Source: Denitromonas halophila
GTDB taxonomy: Bacteria > Pseudomonadota > Gammaproteobacteria > Burkholderiales > Rhodocyclaceae
Assembly (NCBI RefSeq): GCF_007625155.1
Contig: NZ_VMNK01000011.1
Location: 89,649 to 153,648, forward strand
Direction of reading: 5' to 3'
DNA length: 64,000 nt
Positions 11,380 through 20,808 of the stretch are shown here, in pieces (within the stretch, counting starts at the first letter, position 1; each line of letters begins with the position of its first letter). The notes below the pieces were generated by a model. The model was not told the DNA's origin, made no database searches, and saw nothing but the letters and a program-made list of their open reading frames with translations. A program made the position numbers and the translations under genes.

Positions 11380-13502
11380 ACGGCGAAACCCACAGCCAAC
11401 TGGCCAGCTTCATCTGGTCCATCTGCAACCTGCTGCGCGGCCCCTACAAGCGCAACGAGTACCGCAAGGTCATCCTTCCGCTGACTGTGCTGCGCCGCTT
11501 CGAGTGTCTGTTGGCGCCGACGCGCCACGCCGCGTTTGAAGCGTTTCAATCGCTCAAGACCAAGCCCGAGCGTGTCCAGCAGGCACGGTTGCAGCAGATC
11601 ACCGGCCACCGGTTCTACAACCTGTCGCGAATGCAGCTCACCCTGCCGGGTGAGAAGAATCATTCATTGCTGGACGACCCCAACAACCTCGCACCGAACC
11701 TGAACAGCTACATCAACGGCTTCTCCCTCAACGTTCGCGCCATCATGGAAAAGTTCAAGTTCAGCGAGCAGATCGCACACATGGGGGAGAAGAACATCCT
11801 GTTCGAGGTGGTCAAGGCCTTTGCCAAAATCGATCTTTCCCCCCAACGGGTGGATCAGATACAGATGGGCTATGTGTTCGAGGAACTCATCCGCATTGGG
11901 GCGGAACAGTCGAACGAAGAGGCCGGGGAGCACTTCACGCCGCGCGAGGTCATCAAGCTGATGGTCAACCTGTTGCTGGCGCCCGAACAGGATCTTGCCA
12001 AGAGCCACGTGGTCAAGACCATCTACGATCCGGCCTGCGGCACCGGCGGCATGCTCTCGGTCGCCGAGGAATACATCCGTCATCTCAACAGTGAGGCAAA
12101 ACCCAAGCTCTTCGGTCAGGACTGGAACGACGAGGCCTGGGCGGTGTGCAAATCGGACATGCTCATCAAGGGGGAGGATGCCGACAACATCATTCTCGGC
12201 GACACCTTCACTCGCGACGGCTTCGACCGTGATCCCGACGGCAACAAGTGGACCTTCGACTACATGCTGGCTAACCCCCCCTTCGGCGTGGAGTGGAAGC
12301 AGCAGCAGAAATACATCAACCATGAGGCAGACACCCTGGGCTACGCCGGGCGCTTCGGCGCCGGCACGCCGCGCATCAACGATGGGGCATTGCTGTTCCT
12401 GCAGCACATGATCTCGAAGATGCGCTCGGTCGATAAGGACGGCAGCCGCATCGGCATCGTCTTCAACGGCTCGCCGCTCTTCACCGGCGACGCCGGCAGC
12501 GGCGAGAGCGAGATTCGCCGCTGGATCATCGAAAACGACTGGCTGGAGGCGATCGTCGCTCTGCCCGAACAGCTCTTCTACAACACCGGCATCGCCACCT
12601 ACGTCTGGGTCATCACCAACCGCAAGGCCCGGGCGCGCAAGGGCAGGGTTCAGTTGATCGACGCCCGCAACTTCTGGGTGCCGATGGAAAAGTCGCTCGG
12701 CAACAAGCGCCGCCGCATCGGCGACCCGCAGGACAAGGCCAGAGACCCGGACCATATCGCCGAAATCACCCGCATCTACGAGAGCTTCCAGGACGGCGAA
12801 ACGCGCAGCTTCAGCCTCGACGGCAAGGAGAAAGAGCTGATCGTCAGCAAGGTGTTCGACAACGACGACTTCGGCTACCACAAGATCACCGTCGAACGCC
12901 CGCTGCGCCTCAACTTCAAGGCGACGGCCGAGCGCATTGCCCGCCTGGAGGAACAAACCGCCTTCAAGAATATCACCTCCAGCAACAAGAAGAATGAGAC
13001 CATCCGCCAGCAGGAAATCGCGGCCGGCCGCGCGCGCCAGCAGGAGATCCGCGATCTGCTTGCCGCCTTTGCCGAACGGCACGGCGAAGCCCTGTTCAAG
13101 GACCGCAAACGGTTCCTGCTCGCCTTGCGCGACATCGACCGCGCCCACGGGGTGAAACTCTCCGCGCCCGAACTGAAGGCGGTGCTCGCCGCCATGAGCG
13201 AGCGAGATGAAACGGCCGAAATCTGCCGCGACAAGAAGGGCGAGCCGGAACCGGACACCGACCTGCGCGACACCGAAACCATACCGCTCAAGGAGAGCAT
13301 CGAAGCGTACTTCCAGCGCGAAGTGCTGCCCCACGTGCCCGACGCCTGGATCGACCACAGCAAGACCAAGGTCGGCTACGAAATCCCCATGAACCGCCAC
13401 TTCTACCGCTATGAACCACCGCGCGAGCTGGCCGAGATCGAGGCCGAAATCAAAGTGCTGGAAGGCGAAATCCTCGACCTGCTCAGGGAGGTCACTGCGT
13501 GA
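11376..13502 (+). CDS. hsdM: type I restriction-modification system, DNA methyltransferase subunit M
   Basis: 708 residues. An HsdM N-terminal helical domain (about 5-150) precedes an N6-adenine methyltransferase domain: AdoMet motif YDPACGTGGMLSVAEEYI at about residue 220 and catalytic motif NPPFG at about residue 300. The C-terminal part (about 480-708) is charged and helical, suited to contact HsdS. With HsdS it methylates adenine in a bipartite target. Start ATG overlaps the HTH gene, and its TGA overlaps the GTG of the next gene (GTGA), so the first three genes are coupled. Confidence 0.94.
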   Translation: MNGETHSQLASFIWSICNLLRGPYKRNEYRKVILPLTVLRRFECLLAPTRHAAFEAFQSLKTKPERVQQARLQQITGHRFYNLSRMQLTLPGEKNHSLLDDPNNLAPNLNSYINGFSLNVRAIMEKFKFSEQIAHMGEKNILFEVVKAFAKIDLSPQRVDQIQMGYVFEELIRIGAEQSNEEAGEHFTPREVIKLMVNLLLAPEQDLAKSHVVKTIYDPACGTGGMLSVAEEYIRHLNSEAKPKLFGQDWNDEAWAVCKSDMLIKGEDADNIILGDTFTRDGFDRDPDGNKWTFDYMLANPPFGVEWKQQQKYINHEADTLGYAGRFGAGTPRINDGALLFLQHMISKMRSVDKDGSRIGIVFNGSPLFTGDAGSGESEIRRWIIENDWLEAIVALPEQLFYNTGIATYVWVITNRKARARKGRVQLIDARNFWVPMEKSLGNKRRRIGDPQDKARDPDHIAEITRIYESFQDGETRSFSLDGKEKELIVSKVFDNDDFGYHKITVERPLRLNFKATAERIARLEEQTAFKNITSSNKKNETIRQQEIAAGRARQQEIRDLLAAFAERHGEALFKDRKRFLLALRDIDRAHGVKLSAPELKAVLAAMSERDETAEICRDKKGEPEPDTDLRDTETIPLKESIEAYFQREVLPHVPDAWIDHSKTKVGYEIPMNRHFYRYEPPRELAEIEAEIKVLEGEILDLLREVTA

Positions 13503-14965
13503 GCATCGACCGGCCGGAGAGCGATCTTCTCGGCATACTGACCGAGCTGCGCAAACTGCCTAGCGAGACCGAGTGGGTGGAGTTCAAGCACAACAACGCC
13601 GACCCGGACGAGATCGGCGAATACCTTTCCGCCCTCGCCAACGCCGCCGCCTTGACCGGCAAGGTCCACGCCTGGCTCGTCTGGGGCTTGGACAATGACT
13701 CCCACGCCATCATCGGCACCACGTTCAACCCGGCAGCCGCCCGCGTCGGCAACGAAGAACTGGAAAGCTGGCTGCTGCGTCTGCTCTCGCCCAAGATCAA
13801 CTTCCGCTTCTACGCCCTTCAGGCAGAGGACAAACCGGTCGTTCTGTTGGAAATCGGTGCTGCCTTCCGCCACCCGGTGCAGTTCAAGGGCACGGAGTAC
13901 ATCCGCATCGGTTCCTACAAGAAGAAGCTGAAGGATTTCCCGGAAAAGGAGCGCGAGTTGTGGCGGGTCTTCGACCGCATCCCCTTTGAAAAAGAGATCG
14001 CCGCCGAAAACGTTGCCGCCGAGGAGGTACTCAGGCTGCTCGAGTACCCGGCCTATTTCGACCTGCTCTCGCTGCCGCTGCCCGAAGGCCGGGACGGCAT
14101 CCTGGCCGCCCTGGCTGCAGACGACATGATCGCCCCCGGCAAGGGCGGCAAGTGGAGCATCACCAACCTGGGCGCCGTGCTGTTCGCCAAACGCCTGGCC
14201 AATTTCCGCATCCTCACCCGCAAGGCGGTGCGAGTGGTGCTCTACAAGGGCGAGAGCCGGGTGGAAACCGTGCGCGAGCAGGAGGGCGGCAAGGGCTACG
14301 CCGCTGGTTTCGAGGGGCTGATCGGATTTGTCACCAATCTGCTGCCCAGCAACGAAGTGATCGGCCAGGCCCTGCGCAAGCAGGTGCCCATGTTCCCGGA
14401 ACTGGCCATCCGCGAGCTGGTGGCCAACGCCATCATCCACCAGGACTTTCATCTCACCGGCACCGGCCCCATGGTGGAGATCTTTTCCGATCGCATGGAG
14501 ATCACCAACCCCGGCCTGCCGCTGGTGCAGACCGATCGCTTTCTCGACAGTCCGCCCCGCTCCCGCAACGAGGCTCTGGCCTCCTTCATGCGCCGCGTCG
14601 GCGTCTGCGAGGAGCGCGGCAGCGGCGTGGACAAGGTGGTCTTCCAGACCGAGTTCTACCAGCTTCCCGCGCCGTTGTTCGAAACCAGCAACGAACACAC
14701 CCGCGCCGTCCTCTTCGCTCACCGCGAATTCAAGGAGATGGACAAGGGCGACCGCATCCGTGCCTGCTACCTGCACGCCTGCCTGCGCTACGTGCAGCGC
14801 GACTACATGACCAACACCACCCTGCGGGAGCGCTTCGGCATCGACGAGAAGAACAGCTCCATGGTCTCCCGCATCATCAAGGATGCCATCGAGGCCGGCC
14901 TGATCCGCTGCCATGACGAGACCGTCGGCAGCCGGGCCAGGAAGTACCTGCCGAGGTGGGCATGA
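13499..14965 (+). CDS. Schlafen AlbA_2-domain / HATPase_C_4-type protein nested in the restriction operon
   Basis: 488 residues. N-terminal AlbA_2 (divergent AAA_4) domain at about 15-150: ETEWVEFKHN, then LSALANAAAL, VWGLDND, GTEYIRIGSYKK. Then a winged-helix region (about 180-290) and an HATPase_C_4-like part at about 300-400 (FPELAIRELVANAIIHQDF, VEIFSDRMEITNPG, GVCEERGSGVDKV). Databases often name these 'RecG-like' or 'putative DNA-binding'; there is no helicase motif here. Starts at a GTG overlapping hsdM by four bases. Proteins of this type are often found inside type I restriction operons; their role (regulator or abortive effector) is not settled. Confidence 0.82.
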   Translation: MSIDRPESDLLGILTELRKLPSETEWVEFKHNNADPDEIGEYLSALANAAALTGKVHAWLVWGLDNDSHAIIGTTFNPAAARVGNEELESWLLRLLSPKINFRFYALQAEDKPVVLLEIGAAFRHPVQFKGTEYIRIGSYKKKLKDFPEKERELWRVFDRIPFEKEIAAENVAAEEVLRLLEYPAYFDLLSLPLPEGRDGILAALAADDMIAPGKGGKWSITNLGAVLFAKRLANFRILTRKAVRVVLYKGESRVETVREQEGGKGYAAGFEGLIGFVTNLLPSNEVIGQALRKQVPMFPELAIRELVANAIIHQDFHLTGTGPMVEIFSDRMEITNPGLPLVQTDRFLDSPPRSRNEALASFMRRVGVCEERGSGVDKVVFQTEFYQLPAPLFETSNEHTRAVLFAHREFKEMDKGDRIRACYLHACLRYVQRDYMTNTTLRERFGIDEKNSSMVSRIIKDAIEAGLIRCHDETVGSRARKYLPRWA

Positions 14966-14979
14966 TGGAGATCCGGCCA

Positions 14980-15088
14980 TTGCTTGACCGTTGTTTGACT
15001 GGAGGGCCGGTTTTCGGGTCGCCCTCCCTCCATCCCTTTGCATTTCAACACGTTGCGGCCAGCGTGTTGCGTGACCGTTGCTTGACTG
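14980..15088 (+). repeat. four 11-bp iterons in two pairs upstream of hsdS
   Basis: TTGCTTGACCG and TTGTTTGACTG run head-to-tail at 14980-15001; TTGCGTGACCG and TTGCTTGACTG run head-to-tail at 15067-15088. All four fit TTGYKTGACYG. The pairs are 65 bases apart in the 199-base gap before hsdS, the only sizeable gap inside the operon. They look like binding sites of a regulator or a promoter control region; no -10 box can be named with confidence. Confidence 0.6.
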
Positions 15089-15164
15089 GACACTCCCGCC
15101 AAGGTGGATTCGGGGGCTTGAGCCATACGAGTACAGCTCTGGACGACTCGCAAGGGAGGGGCGC

Positions 15165-16544
15165 ATGAGATTCCCCGCCTATCCCAAGTACAGAGATAGC
15201 GGCGTCCAGTGGTTGGGGCGTGTGCCGGGGCATTGGGAGGTGAAGCGGCTGAAATTCTCGGCCACGATTAACGATGACGCCTTGCCGGAAACAACTGACC
15301 CGGATTTCGAGTTCTCCTATGTCGATATCGGCAGTGTGAGTCCGGGAGAAGGCATCACAAGCACCGAACCAATGATTTTCGAGAATGCTCCTTCAAGGGC
15401 ACGACGCAAGGTCGCGCCTGGAGATTCCATTGTTTCCACCGTCAGGACCTACCTTCGAGCCATAGCCCCAATTCCAGAGATTTTCGACCCCCTTGTTGTG
15501 TCAACAGGGTTTGCGGTAATTCGCCCGAGGAAAGTGAGTTCAGCTTTTCTCGCATATGCGCTACGCGAGTCCTATTTCGTCGAAAGCATTGTCGCTCGTT
15601 CGACAGGCGTCAGTTACCCCGCGGTGAACGCATCGGAGATCGGCGACATAGCGATTCCGTTGCCTTCTGAAGATGAACAAACCACCATCGCCGATTTCCT
15701 CGACCGGGAGACGGGGCGGATCGATACGCTGGTGGCGAAGAAGCGCCGGCTGATCGCACTGCTCAAGGAGAAGCGCACCGCGCTCATCTCCCGCACCGTC
15801 ACCCGCGGCCTGCCCGACGCCGCTGCCCGCGAGTTCGGCCTCCAGCCCCACACCCGCTTCAAGAGCTCCGGCATCGAATGGCTAGACGAGGTGCCGGCAG
15901 CGTGGGAGGCAAGGAAAGTTTGGATTGAACGAGTATCGAGAAATATTGAGCTACAAGATGGAAATCACGGTGAATTGCACCCGAAAGCAGAAGATTACGT
16001 GAGTGAAGGCATTCCTTTTGTCATGGCCAATCACATAGTCGATGGGAAGGTAGATTTTGACAGATGCAACTACATTGACAAGCAACAGGCAGATTCACTG
16101 AGGATTGGCTTTTCACTCAGGGGGGATGTGCTTCTTACTCACAAAGGAACGATTGGTCGTGTTGGGCTGGTCCAAGAGAGTGATTTTCCATATGTAATGT
16201 TGACCCCGCAGGTAACCTATTACCGGTGCTTAAGGGAAATACAAAATGTTTTTCTCTTTTGGTTTATGCAAAGCGATTTCTGGCAGGATCAATTGAGGTT
16301 GCTGGCGGGATTAGGATCAACAAGAGCGTACATTGGTTTGCTTGATCAAAAAAAGCTTTCATTCCTTATTCCGAATGAATTGGAGCAATCAGCCATCGTT
16401 ACCTACCTCGACCGCGAAACCGCCAAGATCGACCGACTGGTGAAAAAGGTCGAGGCGGCCATTGCCCGTTTGCAGGAATACCGCACTGCCCTGATCACCG
16501 CCGCCGTGAGCGGCAAGATCGACGTTCGGGAGGCGGTGGTATGA
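15165..16544 (+). CDS. hsdS: type I restriction-modification system, specificity subunit S
   Basis: 459 residues with the duplicated layout of HsdS: each half starts with a similar segment (DSGVQWLGRVPGHWEVKRLK at about 10; SSGIEWLDEVPAAWEARKVW at about 232), followed by a target recognition domain and then a conserved helix (TTIADFLDRETGRIDTLVAK at about 180; AIVTYLDRETAKIDRLVKKV near 412). The protein sets the two half-sites recognised by HsdM and HsdR. The frame is open from 15078, but the ATG at 15165 is preceded by AAGGGAGGGGCGC and gives the family N-terminus. The second recognition domain (about 15910-16380) is visibly richer in A and T than its surroundings. Confidence 0.93.
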   Translation: MRFPAYPKYRDSGVQWLGRVPGHWEVKRLKFSATINDDALPETTDPDFEFSYVDIGSVSPGEGITSTEPMIFENAPSRARRKVAPGDSIVSTVRTYLRAIAPIPEIFDPLVVSTGFAVIRPRKVSSAFLAYALRESYFVESIVARSTGVSYPAVNASEIGDIAIPLPSEDEQTTIADFLDRETGRIDTLVAKKRRLIALLKEKRTALISRTVTRGLPDAAAREFGLQPHTRFKSSGIEWLDEVPAAWEARKVWIERVSRNIELQDGNHGELHPKAEDYVSEGIPFVMANHIVDGKVDFDRCNYIDKQQADSLRIGFSLRGDVLLTHKGTIGRVGLVQESDFPYVMLTPQVTYYRCLREIQNVFLFWFMQSDFWQDQLRLLAGLGSTRAYIGLLDQKKLSFLIPNELEQSAIVTYLDRETAKIDRLVKKVEAAIARLQEYRTALITAAVSGKIDVREAVV

Positions 16545-17467
16545 ACGAGTTCACCGTCGAGAACTTCGAGGACTACCTGACCACGGTTCGCGACAGCCTG
16601 GGTGTCGTGGAGAAGAATGGCAAGCGGGTGCGCCGGTATTTTCGCGGCCAGAGCAAGAGGGCCCTCGAAGGGTACGACCTCAAGCCTTCCATCGGCCGCT
16701 ATGACCATCTGAGCGGCCTGCCGCCCGCGGAGCGCGACAGGCTGGAAAACGAGGTGCTGGAGACCTTCGGCAACCACCTCCTCACCTATGTGAATCACCT
16801 GCCGCGCAATGATTGGGAGGCGCTGGCTATCGCCCAACACCACGGCCTGCCCACCCGCTTCATGGACTGGACCACCAACCCGCTGGTGGCGCTCTACTTC
16901 GCCTGCCGCGATTCCAAAAAGAACAAGGATGGGAACCCGCTGGACAGCGCTGTGTACGTGCTGATCAGCGAACCGCCACGTTACAGCGAGTTGCGCCGAC
17001 AGCAGAAGAACGGTGGCGCCAAAGTGGCGGAATCTGAGACCGCCATCGCAGTACCCGGCGATGAAGATGGCTACGAGGACTACGAGTTGGGTGAGGAGGG
17101 CGAGCCACCCGTGATCGAGGACGACGAGCTGGATACAGCGACCATTGCCAGACCTCGCACCCAGTCAGAAACCGTCAAGGAGGGTGAGCCGTCACCCTTC
17201 GACATCACCGGCAACGTCATCTACGACCCGCCGCATGTCTCGCCGCGCATCCGCGCCCAGGATGGCGTGCTGCTCGCCTGCCATCAACCGATGCAGCCGC
17301 TGGAGGAGAAGGACGTGCTGGAGATCGTGATCAGCCATGCGGCCCATGACGATATTCGCCGTCGGCTGGACCAGTACGGTGTCTTTGACAAACAGTTGTT
17401 CCCCGATCTCGACGGCATTGCCAAGTGGCTCAAGTATCGGGTGTTCGAGATCAACGGGATGACCTGA
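16541..17467 (+). CDS. FRG-domain protein nested in the restriction operon
   Basis: 308 residues. The FRG domain is recognisable by RYFRGQSKR at about residues 32-40 and by AIAQHHGLPTRFMDWTTNPL followed by VALYFACRD at about 98-125. A strongly acidic insert at about 165-210 (GDEDGYEDYELGEEGE and EDDELD) interrupts the C-terminal half. FRG proteins are widespread near defence genes and phage genes but lack an agreed activity. The ATG overlaps the hsdS stop by four bases, and hsdR starts 11 bases after its end, so it belongs to the operon. Confidence 0.82.
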   Translation: MNEFTVENFEDYLTTVRDSLGVVEKNGKRVRRYFRGQSKRALEGYDLKPSIGRYDHLSGLPPAERDRLENEVLETFGNHLLTYVNHLPRNDWEALAIAQHHGLPTRFMDWTTNPLVALYFACRDSKKNKDGNPLDSAVYVLISEPPRYSELRRQQKNGGAKVAESETAIAVPGDEDGYEDYELGEEGEPPVIEDDELDTATIARPRTQSETVKEGEPSPFDITGNVIYDPPHVSPRIRAQDGVLLACHQPMQPLEEKDVLEIVISHAAHDDIRRRLDQYGVFDKQLFPDLDGIAKWLKYRVFEINGMT

Positions 17468-17478
17468 CGGGAACCGCC

Positions 17479-20400
17479 ATGACCCAGACCACCGAAAAGG
17501 CCTTCGAATCCTACGTGGCGCAGATGCTGCTGGCCAAGGGCTGGCAGCAAGGCGCCGTTAGTGGCTGGGACAAGGAACTGGCGCTCTTCCCGCAGGCGAT
17601 CACTGATTTCATCGCCGAAACCCAGCCGCAGTTGTGGGAGGCGATGCGCGCTCAGCATGGGACACAGCTTGAGCCGATGCTGCTGGCGACGCTGGTGAAG
17701 GAGCTTGCCATCAAGGGCTCGCTGCATGTGCTGCGCCACGGCTTCAAGTTTTACGGCAAGACCTTTCGGCTGGCCTGGTTCAAGCCCGCCCATGGCCTCA
17801 ACAAAGAGGTGTTGGCGCAATACCAAGCCAACCGCCTGACCGTGACCCGGCAGGTGCCTTGCCACCCGGGCGATCATTCGACGGTGGATCTGGTGTTCGC
17901 CGTCAATGGCCTGCCGGTGGCAACCTGCGAGCTGAAGAATCCCTGGACCGGGCAGAGCTGGCGCAACGCGGTGCGGCAGTACAAGGAGGACCGCAACCCG
18001 CGTGCGCCGTTGTTCGAGTTCAAGCAGCGGGCGCTGGTGCACTTTGCCGCCGATCCGGACGAAGTTCACATGACCACCCGGCTCGCCGGCGGCAAGACCT
18101 TCTTCCTGCCCTTCAATCGCGGCAGCCACCCCGGCGAGGTGCTGTGCGGCGCGGGCAATCCGCGGCACGCCTCCGGCTACCGCAGCGGCTATTTCTGGGA
18201 AGAAGTGCTGGAGCGGGAAAGCTTTCTCGACATCCTCGGCCACTTCGTCTTCGTCGAGAAGAAGGAAGAGAAGCTTGACGACGGCAAGGGCGGCATGCGC
18301 CTGGTGACCCGGGAGACGATGATCTTCCCCCGCTATCACCAGCTCGATGCCACCCGCAGGCTGATCGCTGCCGCCCGCGACGAGGGGCCGGGGCAGAACT
18401 ACCTCATCCAGCATTCGGCGGGCAGCGGCAAGACCAACTCCATCTCCTGGCTGTCGCATCGACTCGCCAGCCTGCACGACGAGAGCGAGCACAAGGTCTT
18501 CGACTGCGTGATCGTGATCACCGACCGGCAGGTGCTCGACCGCCAGTTGCAAGACGCCATCTACCAGATCGAGCACGCCCAGGGGGTAGTCAAGGCGATC
18601 GACCAGGATTCGAAGCAACTGGCCGAAGCGCTGATAGACGGCACCAGGATCGTGGTCACCACGCTGCAGAAGTTTCCCTTCGTGCTGAGGGGGCTGCTCC
18701 ACGCTGCAGGCGCTGAAAATGCTGACGAGCCGGACGAGGCGACCGAGAAGCAGGCAAAGGCCTGGGAAGCGCAGATCGGCAAGCGTCGCTACGCGGTGAT
18801 CGTCGATGAAGCGCATTCATCCCAGACCGGCGAGACGGCGCGGGAGTTGAAGGCGATTCTCGGCACTGGCGCTGCCGACGGGGCAGGAGACGAAGCCGAT
18901 CAGGAAGCCGACTGGGAGGACGGCCTTGCTACTGTGATGGCCTCGCGTGGCCGTCAGCCGAACCTGAGCTTCTTCGCCTATACCGCCACGCCCAAGGGCA
19001 AGACGCTGGAACTGTTCGGCCGCACCGGCCCCAGCGGCAAACCGGAGCCGTTTCACCTCTACAGCATGCGTCAGGCCATTGAGGAAGGGTTCATCCTGGA
19101 CGTGCTGCAGAACTACACGACCTACAAGACCTACTTCAAGCTGGTCAAGGCAGTGGAGGAGGACCCCAATCTGCCGAAGAAGAAAGCAGCGCGGGCGCTC
19201 GCCAAGTTCCTGGTGATGCACCCGACCAACATCGGCCAGAAGATTGAGGTGATCGTCGAGCATTTCCGCAGCCATGTGCGCACTCACCTGGGCGGGCGTG
19301 CAAAGGCGATGGTGGTGACCAGTTCGCGCCTGCAGGCGGTGAAGTACATGGAGGCCTTCCAACGCTATATCGTGGAGAAGGGCTACGGCGACGTCCGCCC
19401 ACTCGTGGCCTTCAGCGGTACGGTACGCGACCCGGAGTCCGGCCAGGAATACACGGAACCGGGCATGAACATCGATGTGGTCAGCGGCAAGCCGATCAGC
19501 GAGAAGCAACTGCCGGAGCGCTTCGCTTCACCGGACTACCAGGTGCTGCTGGTGGCCAACAAGTACCAGACCGGCTTCGACCAGCCGCTGTTGATGGCCA
19601 TGTACGTGGACAAGCGGCTGGACGGCGTGCAGGCGGTGCAGACCCTGTCGCGCCTCAACCGCATGGTGCCGGGCAAGGAGACGCCCTTCGTGCTCGACTT
19701 CGTCAACGAGGCCGAGGACATCTACCGCGCCTTCAAGCCGTACTACGACGCCACCAGCCTGCAGGAAGGTTCCGACCCCGCTCAGCTCGAACAACTCAAG
19801 CACGAGCTCGACGCCTTTCAGGTCTACCACTGGAGCGAAGTGGAGGCCTTTGCCCACATCTTTTACCGGGCACCGGGAAAACAGAACCCGGCCGACCACG
19901 CCCATTTGCAGCGCCATCTGCAACCAGCGGTGGATCGCTACAAGGCGATGGAGGACGAGGAACGGCGCGGCGAATTTCGCGACAAGCTGAGCGGCTATGT
20001 GAAGGTGTACAGCTTCCTCAGCCAGATCATTCCCTATGGCGACGCGGACCTGGAGATGCTCTATAGCTATGGCCGCTTCTTGCTGCCGCTCCTGCCGTTG
20101 GCGCGCGATACCAGCGCCGTTAGGTTGGGCGATGAGGTCGGCCTACAGTACTACCGTCTTCAGCGGGTCTATTCTGGCGCCATTGAGCTGCGCGAGGGTG
20201 AAGCCGAGTACGGGGTCAAGAGCCCAACGGATATTGGCAGCGGCAGGGCCAAGGAGGACAAAGCCCCGCTGTCGGAAATCATCGAAGTGCTTAATGAGCG
20301 CTTCGGAACCAATTTTTCCGAGGAAGACCGGCTGTTCTTCGAGCAGATCAGGGAGAAGGCGACCAATAGCCCAGAGGTGGTTCGCCTCCGGCAGGCCAAC

Positions 20401-20598
20401 CCCTTCGACAAGTTCCAGTTGGGCCTGCGCCAGATGCTGGAAGACTTGATGATTCAGCGTATGAGCGAGAACGACAAGATCGTTTCGCGCTACATGGATG
20501 ACAAGGCGTTCGAAGATGCCGCATTTGCGGTGCTGTCCAAGGTTATATACGAGACGATCCCCGCTGAAGACGCGGTGGATTCTGTTCGCAATAGCTAA
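17479..20598 (+). CDS. hsdR: type I restriction-modification system, endonuclease/translocase subunit R
   Basis: 1039 residues. N-terminal HSDR_N nuclease region with a PD-(D/E)xK-type segment (LPVATCELKNPWTGQSW near residue 150), then a superfamily 2 helicase: Walker A AGSGKTNSISW at about 313, DEAH box VIVDEAHSSQTGE at about 440, and FAYTATPKGKTLELFG at about 497. The C-terminal part carries LSRLNRMVPGKETPFVLDFV and a helical domain. It cuts DNA after ATP-driven translocation. The frame is open from 17425 but that overlaps the FRG gene; the ATG at 17479 follows CGGGAACCGCC. Confidence 0.94.
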   Translation: MTQTTEKAFESYVAQMLLAKGWQQGAVSGWDKELALFPQAITDFIAETQPQLWEAMRAQHGTQLEPMLLATLVKELAIKGSLHVLRHGFKFYGKTFRLAWFKPAHGLNKEVLAQYQANRLTVTRQVPCHPGDHSTVDLVFAVNGLPVATCELKNPWTGQSWRNAVRQYKEDRNPRAPLFEFKQRALVHFAADPDEVHMTTRLAGGKTFFLPFNRGSHPGEVLCGAGNPRHASGYRSGYFWEEVLERESFLDILGHFVFVEKKEEKLDDGKGGMRLVTRETMIFPRYHQLDATRRLIAAARDEGPGQNYLIQHSAGSGKTNSISWLSHRLASLHDESEHKVFDCVIVITDRQVLDRQLQDAIYQIEHAQGVVKAIDQDSKQLAEALIDGTRIVVTTLQKFPFVLRGLLHAAGAENADEPDEATEKQAKAWEAQIGKRRYAVIVDEAHSSQTGETARELKAILGTGAADGAGDEADQEADWEDGLATVMASRGRQPNLSFFAYTATPKGKTLELFGRTGPSGKPEPFHLYSMRQAIEEGFILDVLQNYTTYKTYFKLVKAVEEDPNLPKKKAARALAKFLVMHPTNIGQKIEVIVEHFRSHVRTHLGGRAKAMVVTSSRLQAVKYMEAFQRYIVEKGYGDVRPLVAFSGTVRDPESGQEYTEPGMNIDVVSGKPISEKQLPERFASPDYQVLLVANKYQTGFDQPLLMAMYVDKRLDGVQAVQTLSRLNRMVPGKETPFVLDFVNEAEDIYRAFKPYYDATSLQEGSDPAQLEQLKHELDAFQVYHWSEVEAFAHIFYRAPGKQNPADHAHLQRHLQPAVDRYKAMEDEERRGEFRDKLSGYVKVYSFLSQIIPYGDADLEMLYSYGRFLLPLLPLARDTSAVRLGDEVGLQYYRLQRVYSGAIELREGEAEYGVKSPTDIGSGRAKEDKAPLSEIIEVLNERFGTNFSEEDRLFFEQIREKATNSPEVVRLRQANPFDKFQLGLRQMLEDLMIQRMSENDKIVSRYMDDKAFEDAAFAVLSKVIYETIPAEDAVDSVRNS

Positions 20599-20641
20599 CG
20601 AATCGAGTTCGCTCGACAGCTGTCATTCGAACGCAGGCTCT

Positions 20642-20657
20642 TGAACGGCTGCTTTGG
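20642..20657. repeat. right copy of the 16-bp direct repeat flanking the restriction operon
   Basis: TGAACGGCTGCTTTGG, 44 bases after the hsdR stop, one mismatch from 10957-10972. See the left copy for interpretation. Confidence 0.5.
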
Positions 20658-20714
20658 CCGATGAGCCGACGTCCAACGATGACGAAGCGCATCGCATTGA
20701 AAACCGGTCACAAA

Positions 20715-20755
20715 ACAGAAAAGGCCCAACTCCCCCAAGGAGTTGGGCCTTTCAC
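20715..20755 (-). terminator. rho-independent terminator of the ribonucleotide reductase gene
   Basis: A 14-bp perfect stem (AAAGGCCCAACTCC at 20720-20733 with GGAGTTGGGCCTTT at 20739-20752). On the minus strand it is followed by TTTTCTGTTTTG, which suits termination of the minus-strand gene ending at 20809. It may also stop transcripts leaving hsdR. Confidence 0.85.
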
Positions 20756-20808
20756 CATCAGTCCAATGCGGCAGCAGTCTTCACCACCCACCGCATGCGA
20801 ACCCTACC

